Below are positions 1-12,057 of a stretch of DNA of 64,000 nt, piece by piece. The stretch is from Pyrocephalus nanus (Eukaryota; Chordata; Aves; Passeriformes; Tyrannidae), in contig CM076259.1 of NCBI GenBank assembly GCA_038380795.1, positions 57,307,938 to 57,371,937 of the forward strand, given 5' to 3'. The translations under genes were made by a program, and so were the position numbers. Below the pieces are notes generated by a model that was given only the letters and a program-made list of their open reading frames with translations, was not told the origin of the DNA and searched no databases. Within the stretch, counting starts at the first letter, position 1. Every line of letters starts with the position of its first letter.

Positions 1-404
1 TTCACACGAATAAAGTGATTTCACTGCAGTCTCTGGTTCAGCACCAGGACATCTTCCCTTCCTTGGTTGACAGGTTCTGTGCAGTTTATTGGCAAGGATT
101 TCAACAGAGCCTAGTCATAGTATGTCCACTCTGTTCCATCCTCCATTTTGTCCCTCTTAACATGTGCTTAGGGTTTCAGCTTTGTGTGGAGAAACGTCAT
201 GGAAAAGATTCACTGCATGCCAATTGTATTCCATCCAGGAAGTAGCAATTGAATCTCACCCTATAATTTCTGTACTGTTGTACTGTGAATATAACTTCCC
301 AATTTTCTCTAATTTTACCCACAGTCATCTTTGCACTTTGATATATGTTGCAGTCTTACAGCAAAAGATGTACCAAAGGTGCTGAAAGATACCTCATTCC
401 CTAG

Positions 405-455
405 CATTTGGCTGAAGACCACAGTTGAAGACCTGACATTTGGCTGAAGACCACA
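405..455. repeat. 19-bp direct repeat, two copies 32 bp apart
   Basis: CATTTGGCTGAAGACCACA occurs identically at 405-423 and 437-455. The 13-base spacer also contains a GAAGACC-like string, so this looks like a short tandem duplication. No function is implied. Confidence 0.8.
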
Positions 456-2040
456 TGTTGGGAGCAAGTATTCAGAAGCAAACATAAAGAAGAAAATACT
501 CAAATGTGAAATGAAATACTAAAATGCAAGGAATAAGAATGCTTGCAGAGTTGGCAGGACAAATAGTCCTCCAGTGAACAACGAATTATACAACCTCTGT
601 CCAGAGTCAAGAGCCTTGAAGATAATGCCAAATCTCTTTTCAAGTAAAGAGGCACAAAAAAGACATCCAAAAAGGGCTCCAATACATTTCCAAGTAAGAT
701 AGATCAGCTTCTTCAAAATTTTGGCAAGAGTAAGTTTCCTTTAGCCATTACTTTGCTGGCCAAGAGAGGAGACAAATACAGAGATTCCTCTTCTAACGAC
801 TTATGATACAATGGAAATTTCCTCACGTCCATTTTCCTCCTCACAGTCACTCCTTCTTCCTGGATGTAGCTATCTGATCAAAGAAAGCCTCACAAAAAGT
901 GACCTATCTTCCACATACAGTGCTGACTGTAAGATCCCTGCTAGCACTGGCCCATGCAACACAACAGGCAGTAAAGTAACTGCCAGCCATAAACTCAGAA
1001 CATTAATCTTGTTTAAGGACTATGGAAGAAGCAAGACTTCGGGAATCTCAGAAGCTAAATGCATGGGTGGTAAGTGAAATCACAGTATCTCCTCCCACAT
1101 GAAAGGACAAGAACAGCCTGCACTACACTCCCCCTCAACACTAGCTCCAGAGATGATGTCATAAGAAAACCAATTATCAGAGACACATGCTGGTTAAAGG
1201 CAGTGAACCGCAAGGCATGAGACTGCAGATGAGGCTGTGAGGGAAATGTAATCATCAGTTATGTATTTATAAAACCTGGCTCAGTGATTTTGCTCAGTAT
1301 AGGCCTGGTCACTGAGTAGCACAGCAAAAATATCTGTCACAATCAAAAGGTACACCACTGCAATGCAATGTATATGAAACCATTATCTGCTAACAGCATT
1401 GCTTAATGTTAACAATAAGAGTCTTGGCTGTAATGTTGTAAATCAAATGCTACTGAAGTCATGTAATATATCAAGTTAAAGAAACAAATAGAATAAAATA
1501 AAAAATCTACCATTTTTTTCAGCATAAAGAAAGATATTCTATATTTTCAAAGAGTGTCATGGTTTAGCTATTTGGTGTGTGGGTTAATGGAGAAAGGGGC
1601 AAGTGTATACCACAGCCAGTAGGTGAGAATACTCTCAGTTATCAGATTTGATCACAGAAGAGTTACAATACACTCCTAGAACAGCAGTGGAGGAGGAAGA
1701 GTCTTTAGCAGCTGAGTGTCAGCATACACCACAGGATTCATCATAACAATTACTTAGGGTCCAGGGGTAGGAAAGTCAAACAGTAGATATCAAGCACAAT
1801 AGTATGAGATACATAGTAATTCAGGGTTACAGTGTAGACAATGGATTAACTGAGCTTTTACATCTTTCCATCACTTTTTTCCATAATCACCAAGTGCCAA
1901 AAGTGTGATTCCTCTCAAATAACAGGGGCAAAACTATGCCTTTCCCTATCTTTTTGTAAGTCTACATCCAGTCCTGCTCAATCAGTTATTTTATGGATAA
2001 CTTCCTATACGTGATCCTATCTTGGGGAAACCAACCGAAA

Positions 2041-2066
2041 CACCACCACCCCCCTCCTCCCCCCAC
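2041..2066. repeat. C-rich (ACC/TCC) tract
   Basis: A run of CACCACCACC followed by CCCCTCCTCC and CCCC forms a short polypyrimidine stretch in AT-rich surroundings. It is a low-complexity feature. Confidence 0.6.
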
Positions 2067-4114
2067 ATCTCTACACTTAACACATATTTTGTGATAACTT
2101 GATGAGAGAAGTTCTAATGATTATAAAGCTGAATGTGGGAGGATTCTGTCATTTCATTCAACACAAAGCATAACAACAGGGCAGTATGAAAGCATACTAT
2201 TCCAGATAGCTTAGTGGGTAACACCAATAAAACTGAATGTCTCAAGCACTATCACACGGTGGCAAAGTGGATACTCTTCAAGATGCCCATGTGCAGATTG
2301 TGATTTTAAGTTTTTTTAAAAATCCCTTAGAGAGGACTTTGATGCTACTTTGATCTACTCTGTATTAATTAAAATATCACAAGTGTGCTACCACATGCTT
2401 TACCACATCTTCTGGCAGCTGTGTTGGCAAATTTTTAAAGACATGGAAAATAACAGCTTGCTCCAAATTACATGCTGTGGGAAGTAATAGTCAGGGCAGC
2501 ATGTGAAATATGAAGAACAGAAAGGAAACCGTCCATATTGGTGTTTAGTGTCAAATACTTAAAGGTATGCTGTGCATCTCACAGTAGAAATAAAACATGA
2601 CTTCTGTCCCCAGGAGGTTATAATCCACATTATAAATGAGTTACTAGACTTGAAAAATAAAAAATAACAGTAAGGTATGTGAGACATCTGTATCTCTGTG
2701 GGATTTGTTATACATTTGTATAAATATCTGTGTAAAAAAAATAATTTCACTTATTAGTATCCTCTCCACCTCCCTCACTTGTTTTACTTTTCTTACTTAT
2801 CTCCTGTAAACCTTGGCATTCTGGAGAAATGAGTTTTCAGAATTTATTTCTATCTGCCATTTAGGTTTTATCTGTTGATATAAATAAATATATAGAAGTT
2901 ATGTGCATATGCCTTTTATGAGATTACATATAAAACGAGGTTAAAAGGGGAAATGACCTTACTTTAGAGCCAATTTTTAGACATGAAGGCGTAAAGAAAA
3001 ATAGGGGCATGCTAGTATTTCAGTATCTGATTTATTCAGAGATATGAATATTAATATGGATGAATATTAAAAATATGAATAGACAGGTTAGGGGGAAGAC
3101 AACAGGCTACTAAAACTAAGTAGAATAAGCTTTTAATTTATTCAAGAAAAAGTGAACTGGGGAGTAAAAAAATGGATTAGGGAAAAGGGGAAGTGTTTGC
3201 AGACTAAAATGATGTATTCACTAGAATTACATAAAAATCTGTGCCTAAAGTGTATCTCGATCAGTATTTTCAACTAAGACACTTTATTTGTTGCAATAGA
3301 AAGTATCATTTCTCTATTTATTCTTGAAATTTTTCTAAGTTGTAGAACCAAAATTAAAGGTCTTTCATCAACATTAATGGTGTTTTACTATAATTAAATC
3401 TATAAAGAATAATTATATGAAAGCTTTGAATACAGATAAAAATAGAGTAAGATGTTAATAGATTATATACAAAAATAGACTATATGCCTCGTTGCTACCA
3501 GTCAGGGACAAAAAATCTTAATATCCTAATATCAATTTAGAAATGCTATTGAAAATATTTTTATGACATTGTGAGCAAAGGTCTCAAAAAGAAAAGGAGC
3601 AAAAGTGCCTTCAAATGCCTGGTTCCAACACTAAAGACAAGCTGAAGCTTGAATTACCTCTTGCTAGCAGCTACATGGAAATGCTATGTCATCTTGGATT
3701 CAGTCATCCTTGATTATACTGGTTAGGTTCTGAAAATTCATTGGATTTCAACAGCTACTGACAAAATCAAATCCTATCATCTCCTCTGATAATGTAGACC
3801 TTCAGCTCTAGCAATTTTAGCATGCTCTCAGTTTATTCACCTTTTCCATTTGTAGAGATCAGAAAACAGATATATTTTGAACTATGGGTCACTTAAATGC
3901 AAAGATTGTGGATTTTACTCATCCTTTCAGTCTGAAGGGGGGGAAAAAAGTGTAGGGAAATAAGTGTGATTGAGAGTTCCTGTATTTTACATTCGTTTCC
4001 TAATTAGAAAGAAGCAGAAAGAAAACTCTTTCTAAATTCTGGAGTAAGAACCTGCCTACTGTTGCTAAGATTTTAATTGCCAATGACTGGTGCTTTCTAC
4101 TGATCCCATTACCT

Positions 4115-4240
4115 GATTAATGGTTATTATTATTATTTGTCACTTGCAAAGTGCCTGAGGTGATGAAGGTACTTCAAAGAGAAAATAAATTATGCGGTCC
4201 CTTCCCCAAGGAGCCTACAGTCCTACAATATGAAAGATGA
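4115..4240. repeat. possible ancient interspersed repeat fragment
   Basis: TTATTATTATTATTTGT is followed by a segment containing GGTCCCTTCCCCAAGGAGCCTACAGTCC. This resembles the (ATT)n plus 'gtccctgccccaaagagcttacaatc' block of old amniote repeats seen in reptile and bird genomes. The match is short and from memory, so family and orientation are left open. Confidence 0.3.
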
Positions 4241-4440
4241 CACAATAAGTGAGAGCAGTAAAGAGCAGTGGCAATAGAGTGAGAATAATTACATGGTTAC
4301 TTAAGTTCATTTTATACACAACTTGATGGTACTGCTGTTTGCTTGATTTGTTTCTGCTTTTTTTTTGAGTGGGAAGAAGTATATATGAGTATAAGAACAG
4401 AGGGGAAATAAAGGGAAATAGAAAATCAAGAACTTTTAAC

Positions 4441-4478
4441 TCTGTGTGTGTGTGCACACGCCTGTGTGGATGTGTGTA
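4441..4478. repeat. (TG)n-rich microsatellite
   Basis: CTGTGTGTGTGTGCACACGCCTGTGTGGATGTGTGTAG is an interrupted dinucleotide repeat. Confidence 0.6.
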
Positions 4479-5205
4479 GAGGGTGAGTGGTACAGTAAAA
4501 GTCAAATGTAATTTAGATTCTAGAAGCTAGAGAGAGAGAGGGAAAACAGGTGAGATAAGTTGTGAGAATGAAGACTGAAATGAAAAAGGTGAAGGAAGAG
4601 TGGAGTGGAATTTGTTGTCTTCTCAAGGTATCTCCAATGAGTGATCATATCACATGGCCAAATAAATTCAACGAGAAGTCGGGATGGAGCCCTGCCTCTT
4701 CTTTGGAAAACAAGCTTTGCGATAAGATGAAAGTCAGTCATGGCATCCATCACTGCATTAAGGGCTGGCTTAACATGCAAGTATCAGTTCCTCTGAAGAA
4801 CAGCGGTCAAGGAGTACCAGAATTTATAACCTTCTGCTTATTGTTCTTTCTTTTTCTGTGAAACTTTAGTGTGCTGTTAGTTACTGTAGGATAGGTGACT
4901 TATCCAGCTGGACATTGTATCTACTTCATGATACTTTCTGATTTTCAAGTGAATTTTTTTCATTATTTTTTTCTGTCGTTTTTTGGCTTCTTCCCTTTTA
5001 CAGTAGTCTGTGTTGCAAAGAAAAATTTTTTTGTTTTTAAACAATGCTGATCTGATGAGCAGTGAGTCCACCACAGCATTTCACTTTTCAAAAGGTGAGA
5101 AATGCTTCCTAATTCTTCTTCACATTTCTTCAATACATTCTGGGAAGTCTTCCCAGCTACTCTCTGAAGACTTGCCTCTTTGTCTTGCCTTGTCTCACCT
5201 TCCTT

Positions 5206-5270
5206 TCCCATCCTATCCTTTCTCATCCCATCCCATCCCATCCCATCCCATCCCATCCCATCCCATCCCA
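5206..5270. repeat. (TCCCA)n pentanucleotide microsatellite
   Basis: Nine perfect copies of TCCCA lie at 5226-5270, preceded by four diverged copies from 5206. The reverse strand codes a spurious GMGWD repeat in one frame, which explains the long open frames here. It lies about 120 bp from the end of a minus-strand CR1 and is likely length-variable. Confidence 0.95.
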
Positions 5271-5390
5271 ATCTCCATCCAATCATCTATGTGCCCCTCC
5301 ATAGGAAGAGAGGGAGAGTGACACTTACAGAAACTGACTCCATCTGACTAACTACACTACGGGCTCAGCTCTGGTGCTCTAACTAGGCAT

Positions 5391-5530
5391 CACAGAATCA
5401 TAGAATCAGGAAGTTTGGAAAAGACCTCTAAGATCACTGAGTGCAACCATGATCCGGCACCAGCACCTTCACCACTAAATCATATCCCCAAATGCCACAT
5501 CCAAACACCATTTAGCACTTCCATCTAATG
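5391..5530 (-). mobile_element. CR1 LINE, 3' terminal fragment
   Basis: The plus strand begins CACAGAATCATAGAATCA and continues with TTTGGAAAAGACCTCTAAGATCACTGAGTGCAACC. This is the reverse complement of the avian CR1 3' UTR and its ATTCTATG-type tail. A 'gtgccacatcc...acctcca'-like stretch follows before similarity fades near 5530. CR1 copies are usually 5'-truncated, which fits. Sense is the minus strand; no coding capacity remains. Confidence 0.85.
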
Positions 5531-8500
5531 CCTCAGCTTATTCCACACAGATGCTGCCCCACAGCTTGTGTCAGACGTCCCAGGGTTTGTTAATAGCACT
5601 ACTCTTACATATGGGTTAGGAGAGGCACTTCTAAAGGCCTTGGCCCTAACAGGTCTCTGAGATCCATTCACTGTACCAATTAAATCATTATAGATCTCCT
5701 TGGCAACTTAGATAACTGGTTTATGTACAGAAATTTACTTTTAAATACATAAGGTGCTCTGAACTTGAACACTATCTTGTAAGGTTATTTTACTGCCTAA
5801 ATTTAGGCCTGCAAAGCATGGCACAGGATCCCACTTTATATACCTTACTTTTAAAAGTCAAATTTCAATAAAATAAATTTCAACCTTCTGTACTGGCTCT
5901 GAATGTTAATAATTATTGTATATAATTTATATTTGTAATTAAATTACAGTATGAAATAAAAATGTAATAAAACATGAATTAAAAAACTTATTAGCAAGTA
6001 TGTTCAATATTTACTAATTAAGATTTTAACTTAGGGTAACAAAAATTAAACAATCTTGTGAATTTAATATTTCATTAAATTAAAGACAGTAGTTATGTTT
6101 TTTAATTAGAGATGAGACTGAATCATAAAGCTTCACTTCCACTTACTTTCACATATGAATGATTCCAAAATTTGATAACATTTTGGGATTTATCCAGTTT
6201 GTAGCTGATTTTATATAATTTTCTCTGATTAAGGAATTTCTTTATGAGACATTATTGTTTGCAAAAGCTTATTTTCACAATCTCTGAAGGCAGTGATTTC
6301 TACTTTCTAAATTATTTCACATTAGAATTTTTCCAGTCTAACTAATCTTCTGAAACATTGTCCCTTTCAATCTTTTTCTGGTTAGAAACATTTTTAATCT
6401 AAAAAAATATATAATCAATTTTATGCTTCTATATGCCAGTAGTATTTTAGTCTGAAATAGCTTTTCCCCTTTTCTTCTGTAACTATAGATGGATTCTATG
6501 AGACACAATTTTCAGAGTTTTGTTTGTTTGTTTGTTTTATCAGAGAAAACCTGTTCAGAATATTTCACATAAAATCTCACTTATGTGTTTAAGAAATTTA
6601 TCATATTGCTCTGTTTCTACGACCTCATTTAAGTTTTCATTTTCATTTTCATTGTTACATCTGATGGCATGTTGTATTCAACTAAGATAGCATTCTCTTT
6701 AATGGAAGATCTTTGAAGTTTTTATTTTTAAAAAAATTATTTAGAAGTTTATTCTTTCTTCACAGAGGCAAGCAAGTCTCAGGGCACCATTCATCTTATC
6801 CCAAGCAAGATGTCTAAAGGTGTTTGCAGTACTCACTTCCTAAAAGCGCCTATTTCTCTTTGCTGACTGCAAAATGAGTTTGGGATGATGAACTGTGGTA
6901 TAAATGTCTAAAATGTAGCCTTCCAACAGCTGAACTAAATTTCATTCTTGTACTAAAAGACAGGTAGGTTGACTCTTTTTCTCATCTTCATTTTCAATTC
7001 AAAATCTCATAGTTTATAAGTGGACTCCAATGTTGAGATAATTTTGAGTTCATGCTCTCAAATGTAATCTGATTTACTCCTCATGATTATTCACATTTTT
7101 TGGTGTATTTAATTAGTTCTCTGTTTTCACAATGGTTTCTCAAAGTTATCAGCTGATGTAATTCAGTAAAAATAAAAAAAAATAAGTAATCCAAATATAA
7201 AAGCATTAAATAATAGCTGTCCATCTTCTTTTTGCTCTTCAAGTATTCAAAAGTTAGCCTCATTCAGTTCTGATAGGTTCCTCTCTGTCATTACACACTG
7301 ACAAAAACATCTCAAACAGTTCTTTACATAAGCCATCATCCTAGTACAAATCCTCATTTTTTCCACATTGTGTGATCATTTCCATCTGGTAGTGTTTCTA
7401 TTGAAGTCCAGATACATGAAACCTAATGCAATCCTCTTGTCTAAAAAATAATTTATCAGAAAGATTTAGTTAGCTTATTCTATTCCTTTAAGATTTTTCA
7501 ACAAACTTTGGCAAATTCATGCTACGTTCAATCCCATTTATAGTTTCCTTTTTTATTTCAAAGACCATAGAAGCACAACTTTGCTAAGAACACTAACAGG
7601 CTAAAGCAAAACTAGGCAATATATGAGAGTTTTATAATCAGAGACATATATTTTTTCTTTAATTTTCCAAATATATAAGGTTAATCCCTTTGGAGCTTAA
7701 TACTGCTCTTACTTGGTACTTTCACTATCAGCTAGAAATATAGTATCATTACTTTTTGGTATCAAAGAACAAAGAAAATCACGTTTCACTCTTTCATATT
7801 ATTCTTCTTGGTGATATAATTCTATCAGCTTTGATGTTTTTCTACCCTTTGTATTATTTCTAACCCTGCATTAGTTCATGGATTTATCTCTGTCATCACT
7901 GCACGGTTTATCTTCTACTTTCATTACTGTACACCTGCTGAAAGCTTAAACATTACCTGTCTTTATCTCTAAAACTTTTTTAACTTTGCAGCAGCTTTCT
8001 CTGTAGCCTTTTATAATCTTACAATATCTAGATTTCAGAACATCCACGTTCTTATATAAGCATTATACTAAACTCACCCAATTGCTCATTTGTTTCAAAG
8101 TCAATTAAAATGTTTCCTCTTTTCAATGGTGTGTACGTAATTCCTAACGGATCCCAATTTAGTGTCATGTGCTCTCTCATTTATTCTTCAGTATTTATTC
8201 ACATCTTTAATACTATTGATTTATTCCAGTATTCTTTTATTCAATAAAATAACTTAGTCTTGAACTAAATCTACTGCATAGCCAAATGCTGGTCTGACTT
8301 GGACCAGCAAAGAGTAGCTTTAACTTTTTCCACCCTCCAGGCTTTTAATGACAAGCTACAGTTTGAAGCCCAGGTTCAGATCACAGGAATCCGCATCTCA
8401 TTCCCTCTTAGCTGCCCCATGATTGCTGTTAGAGATTCCTTTGAGATGTCAGTTGTTAACTATCACACTTTCAGATCATTACTTTCAGTAAGATTTCAAA

Positions 8501-8700
8501 TTATTTCCTATAGACTCCATACTCCTTATCCACCTTTTTTTTTTTTTTTTTGCTTTCATTAGATTAGAAATGACAAAAAATTATTAGACATCACATCACA
8601 GACTCAATCTTATATACATTAGGATTTCTATAGCAGAAAATATTTTTAATAATTTTATCTGTATTCCACTTGGCTGAATCCTGTATTACCATAGTGTAAT
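5531..8700. other. AT-rich non-coding stretch
   Basis: I recognise no gene or repeat family here. Simple-sequence elements include (TTTG)n at about 6518-6537 and a T17 run at 8535-8551. A block near 6765-6895 is less AT-biased and may be an old repeat, but I could not name it. Confidence 0.5.
8535..8551. repeat. T17 homopolymer
   Basis: Seventeen consecutive T bases follow CCACC. The run lies about 150 bp before the assembly gap. Confidence 0.9.
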
Positions 8701-8819
8701 TGGNNNNNNNNNNNNNNNNNNNNNNNNNNNNNNNNNNNNNNNNNNNNNNNNNNNNNNNNNNNNNNNNNNNNNNNNNNNNNNNNNNNNNNNNNNNNNNNNN
8801 NNNACCATAGTGTAATTGG
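8688..8819. other. assembly gap (100 N) with duplicated 16-bp flanks
   Basis: Bases 8704-8803 are N. The 16 bases ACCATAGTGTAATTGG immediately before the gap (8688-8703) recur exactly immediately after it (8804-8819). A round 100-N gap is a common placeholder for unknown size. Identical flanks suggest two contig ends that overlap by 16 bp but were not merged, so the true gap may be zero. The open frame that appears to run through the Ns on the minus strand is an artefact. Confidence 0.95.
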
Positions 8820-9194
8820 GTGTCATTCATCTACCCTATATTAGGGATCCACAACATGTCTAAACACCACTGCAGATGAGACACATGCATTTAGTCACAG
8901 TTCAATAGTCCAGTGCTAGAAAACCCGATTCTTTTATCTATCTTTCCTGTAGATTATATGGACCTTTTCCTAAGGAACACACACACTTTGATTAGTATGC
9001 ACACTGAGAAACCAGCTCATAAGAAACATTCATGGAAGAGGGTGCAGAGTGTTTTCCTTCATGCACAGCCCAGAAAAGGCTGATATCTGTTCTGCCTCTT
9101 GGCTACTATTACCGTTTTGGGGCAAACACTGAAGAGAGATATCTTTGAATCACTGGACTTGGAAGCTGCTGTCTAAACCTCAGCAGGTCTCTGC

Positions 9195-9330
9195 TAAGAG
9201 TTCCCTTCACTGGTTTTCAAGATGCAACTGGAAAGGGTGGTAGATAAACTCATCTAGACTCTCTTTCCACAAAAGATTGGACCAGATGATTTTTCAAGAA
9301 TCCTTCCATTCTGTGGTTATATGATTTAAT
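9195..9330 (+). mobile_element. CR1 LINE, 3' terminal fragment
   Basis: The string TTTTCAAGATGCAACTGGAAAGGGTGGTAGATAA is followed by ATTGGACCAGATGATTTTTCAAGAATCCTTCCATTCTGTGGTTATATGA. This matches the end of bird CR1 elements: 'ttcaagatgcaactgga ... gttggaccagatgatctttcaaggtcccttcca', then the ATTCTGTG tail. Only the last part of ORF2 and the 3' UTR remain, and they are diverged. Confidence 0.8.
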
Positions 9331-12057
9331 GGCATCAGTAGGATATTCTTAAAATAGCAACCCTCAAGCATATAGTCTGAATCAGAAAGCTTAATTTAGC
9401 TAAACTTCACTCAGTTAAACCCCAGAAAACCAGATGTATCCAAGAACTATGTAACAGAGTTTTAAAAACCTCTAATTATTTATTTTAACTGTAGGAAAAC
9501 ACAGGATTTTCTGCATTTCTTAGATCACATTGCCTTTGTCTGAATCAACTACTCAGAGTCATTGTTATTGGCCTGTTGTTACCTGGATTGAGAGGGGCAT
9601 GGTCACATGTAGAGAAAGTTTGACAGAGATTTTATCTCTGACTGACAAAAATGATCACCATAGATGGATTGAATGCAAAAGCCAGAACTGGGACAGAATT
9701 ACATATCCTGTGCACAGACCCTAGGGTCTCATCTCCAAATTTGATCTGCAAAGTAAAACAATAACTCCAGATGGCCAACATTGTCATGGCATATGCCCAC
9801 TACTGTGAGAAATGTACTGTGTAATATTTGGGAAGTTCGGAAGGATGTGCTTATATGACCTACAGTATTCTGCAACCTTCAATTCATTAGAAAAACATAT
9901 GGAAACTCCGACTTCTAGTAAACTGGTATATGGGCAAGATGATGAAATAAGAATAGTATTTGCCAAGGATATTGATGAATTTCATGGAAATCCTCAAAGC
10001 CAAGAATTATCTGATAGTAATGAAGAAATATCCCCATACCACTGGCCAATGGGCTGACTTGGGGATCACATGCACCTCCAGAGATATGCTGAGGAGTGAG
10101 TACAGGACAGAGGATATCAAAAATCTAGTATGTTGCTTACTCTGAGACTCTCAGTTCAGACCTCACTGAATAAAGCTTTGGAAGTTAAACACAAATAGAA
10201 AGTTCATTTACGTGACATCTTAGCTATATCCTCTTGAACCTATGCGTGTAATTTCTAATATGATTCAATTGTAAGTCCTGAATGAGTATCAGCAGAAGAC
10301 TGGTAAATATGGAAATAAGAAAGAGGAATTGAAGAAAACTATTTAGTTTCCTAAAAGCCCAATCTGCTCTCCTAAGGACAGATGGTTTGTATTCACTTTT
10401 TTCCACACTACGTAAAAATAAACGTTAAGTCCATTGAAGTAAATAGAACAATATTTTGCAACAATTGATACAGATGTTTAATATTTCAGAATGGTATCTA
10501 ATGGAGCTCTTAGGGTTGATCTTTTTCTCACATACTTCCATTTAGAAACATAAAAATACTCCAAAATCACAAGAAATCTGATCAATAGAAGGAAACATGT
10601 AAATTATCTGGACAATATATTGTTTGAATTATTGAAATATGGATAAATATTCTGATATATTTAGTTGCTGGCCAAGATTTGGAGTAGTCCAGATGTCTCA
10701 TCTCATTGCCATTCTGCCATTTTATTATCCTTATGATTATTTAAGTGATTTACAAATATGTATTTTGTTAGTAGTTTAGAGGTCTATCTGTTAATCAATT
10801 AAAAGTTAGTTGCCTCAAACCAAAAGGCAGTTTATGAGATACTGCTACTGCCAATTTTATCAACTTTTCTCTATGCCATTGAGGATGGTTTTGTACAGTC
10901 AGTGACTTCAACATGATCAGTTAAAAAATCCCAATGACACTCTGTGGTATTTTAGTTAATTTCTCTATTAGGGAAAATTTTTTTCCAGTCCCAAATGATG
11001 GGTTGGCATTTAGTGATGATGTTACTACCTGTATCAGGAGAATTATTAATAAAGATTTCATAACAGTTTTTTGATAAAATTTTGTTGGTTTTTAATTAGT
11101 CCAAAGTTAAATGATAAGGTGAAGTTTAGATGCTGAAGACTCTTACTGAATTTTTAAAACTTCTACATGATCTATAATGCTAATAAAATATTTTTCCTAT
11201 ATGGGTACCTTTACGTCTGACAATTTAAGCCTGACAAAATCTACAATGATTTTGGCACCTAAATCCTTCTTTCCTCCTAGAAAATCTTCCTTATTGATGC
11301 TCATGCTATGTATTGTTTACAAATTACCACCAAATAGCACTTTGATCTGGTGTTCAATAGTTCTGCAACTTAATGGCTGAATGTTAATAGCAGGCTGTGG
11401 TTGCCAATGGCAACAACTGCTTCAGCATCGAAAAGCAAGTACCATTTTGTGAGAGCAGATATACAGATCCCAGTCTGCTGTACTCCACAGTAAATTTTCC
11501 TGGTGCAGGAGCTGAACAAACAATACCTTTTTTGCTGGATGCCCTAAGCAGCCAGTAGTCAAATGGATCACATGTAAAACTGAAATGGGAGGGGCTTTGC
11601 TCCTTGGACCCAAGCAGAGGGCTAAGGAGGGCAGTCTCTGAGTTAGCTAACTCTGGTCGGCCAGTCTCAGAGTTAGCTACCACAGCACACTGAACATGGC
11701 ACTTGAAAGCCTTGAGGTAGTGAGAGAAAAAAGGTCATTCAGTTAATATTCACAAACAAACAAGCAAACAAATAAAAAACCTCTTGTTAAGTCACCATTT
11801 TTCTGAATCCCATATAATTCCAATAATTTCTCCTTTGCTAGGAAACCACAGAAACTTGAGCTCTGTTTTTGTTTTGCAGTGCAAATGCACAACTGGATTT
11901 AAGCTACTGAAATTGAATATTGTCTAATAAAGAAGTAAGAAAATATTTCAGTCCAGAGTCTATTATATTAAATATTTAGCTTCATTTTGTGACACACTGA
12001 AAAAATTTATTTATATTTATATTTAACTATGTTTGCAAGGAAATTAACTCCACTTGG
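9331..12057. other. non-coding stretch, nothing assigned
   Basis: Several open frames of 60-100 codons occur on both strands (for example 9812-10057 plus and 11384-11683 minus), but none resembles a family I know and none has convincing splice context. Near 11632-11681 the string AGTTAGCTA with its flanks is duplicated imperfectly (AGTCTCTGAGTTAGCTA and AGTCTCAGAGTTAGCTA). Confidence 0.5.

Larger units (their letters stand above)
1..4100. other. AT-rich non-coding stretch, no gene seen
   Basis: I see no recognisable exon, RNA gene or mobile element. Open frames are short (under 90 codons) and occur on both strands without family resemblance. Visible local structure is a 19-bp direct repeat near 405-455, a C-rich run at 2041-2066 and scattered A/T runs. 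The motif TGTCATGGTTTAGC at 1556 resembles the start of avian LTRs, but I could not find a matching end. Confidence 0.6.

Noticed and set aside
1556..2066. Possible LTR beginning TGTCATGGTTTAGC
   Set aside because: Only the first 14 bases look LTR-like; no matching end, target duplication or internal match to the other LTRs was found.
4963..5321. Frames of about 105 codons with GMGWD or IPSHP repeats
   Set aside because: Produced by the (TCCCA)n microsatellite.
6765..6895. Possible old interspersed repeat near AGCAAGTCTCAGGGCACC
   Set aside because: Composition and phrases are suggestive but too short and diverged to assign without a repeat library.
8591..8830. Minus-strand open frame running through the N gap
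   Set aside because: It exists only because N codons are not read as stops; the flanks are short chance frames.
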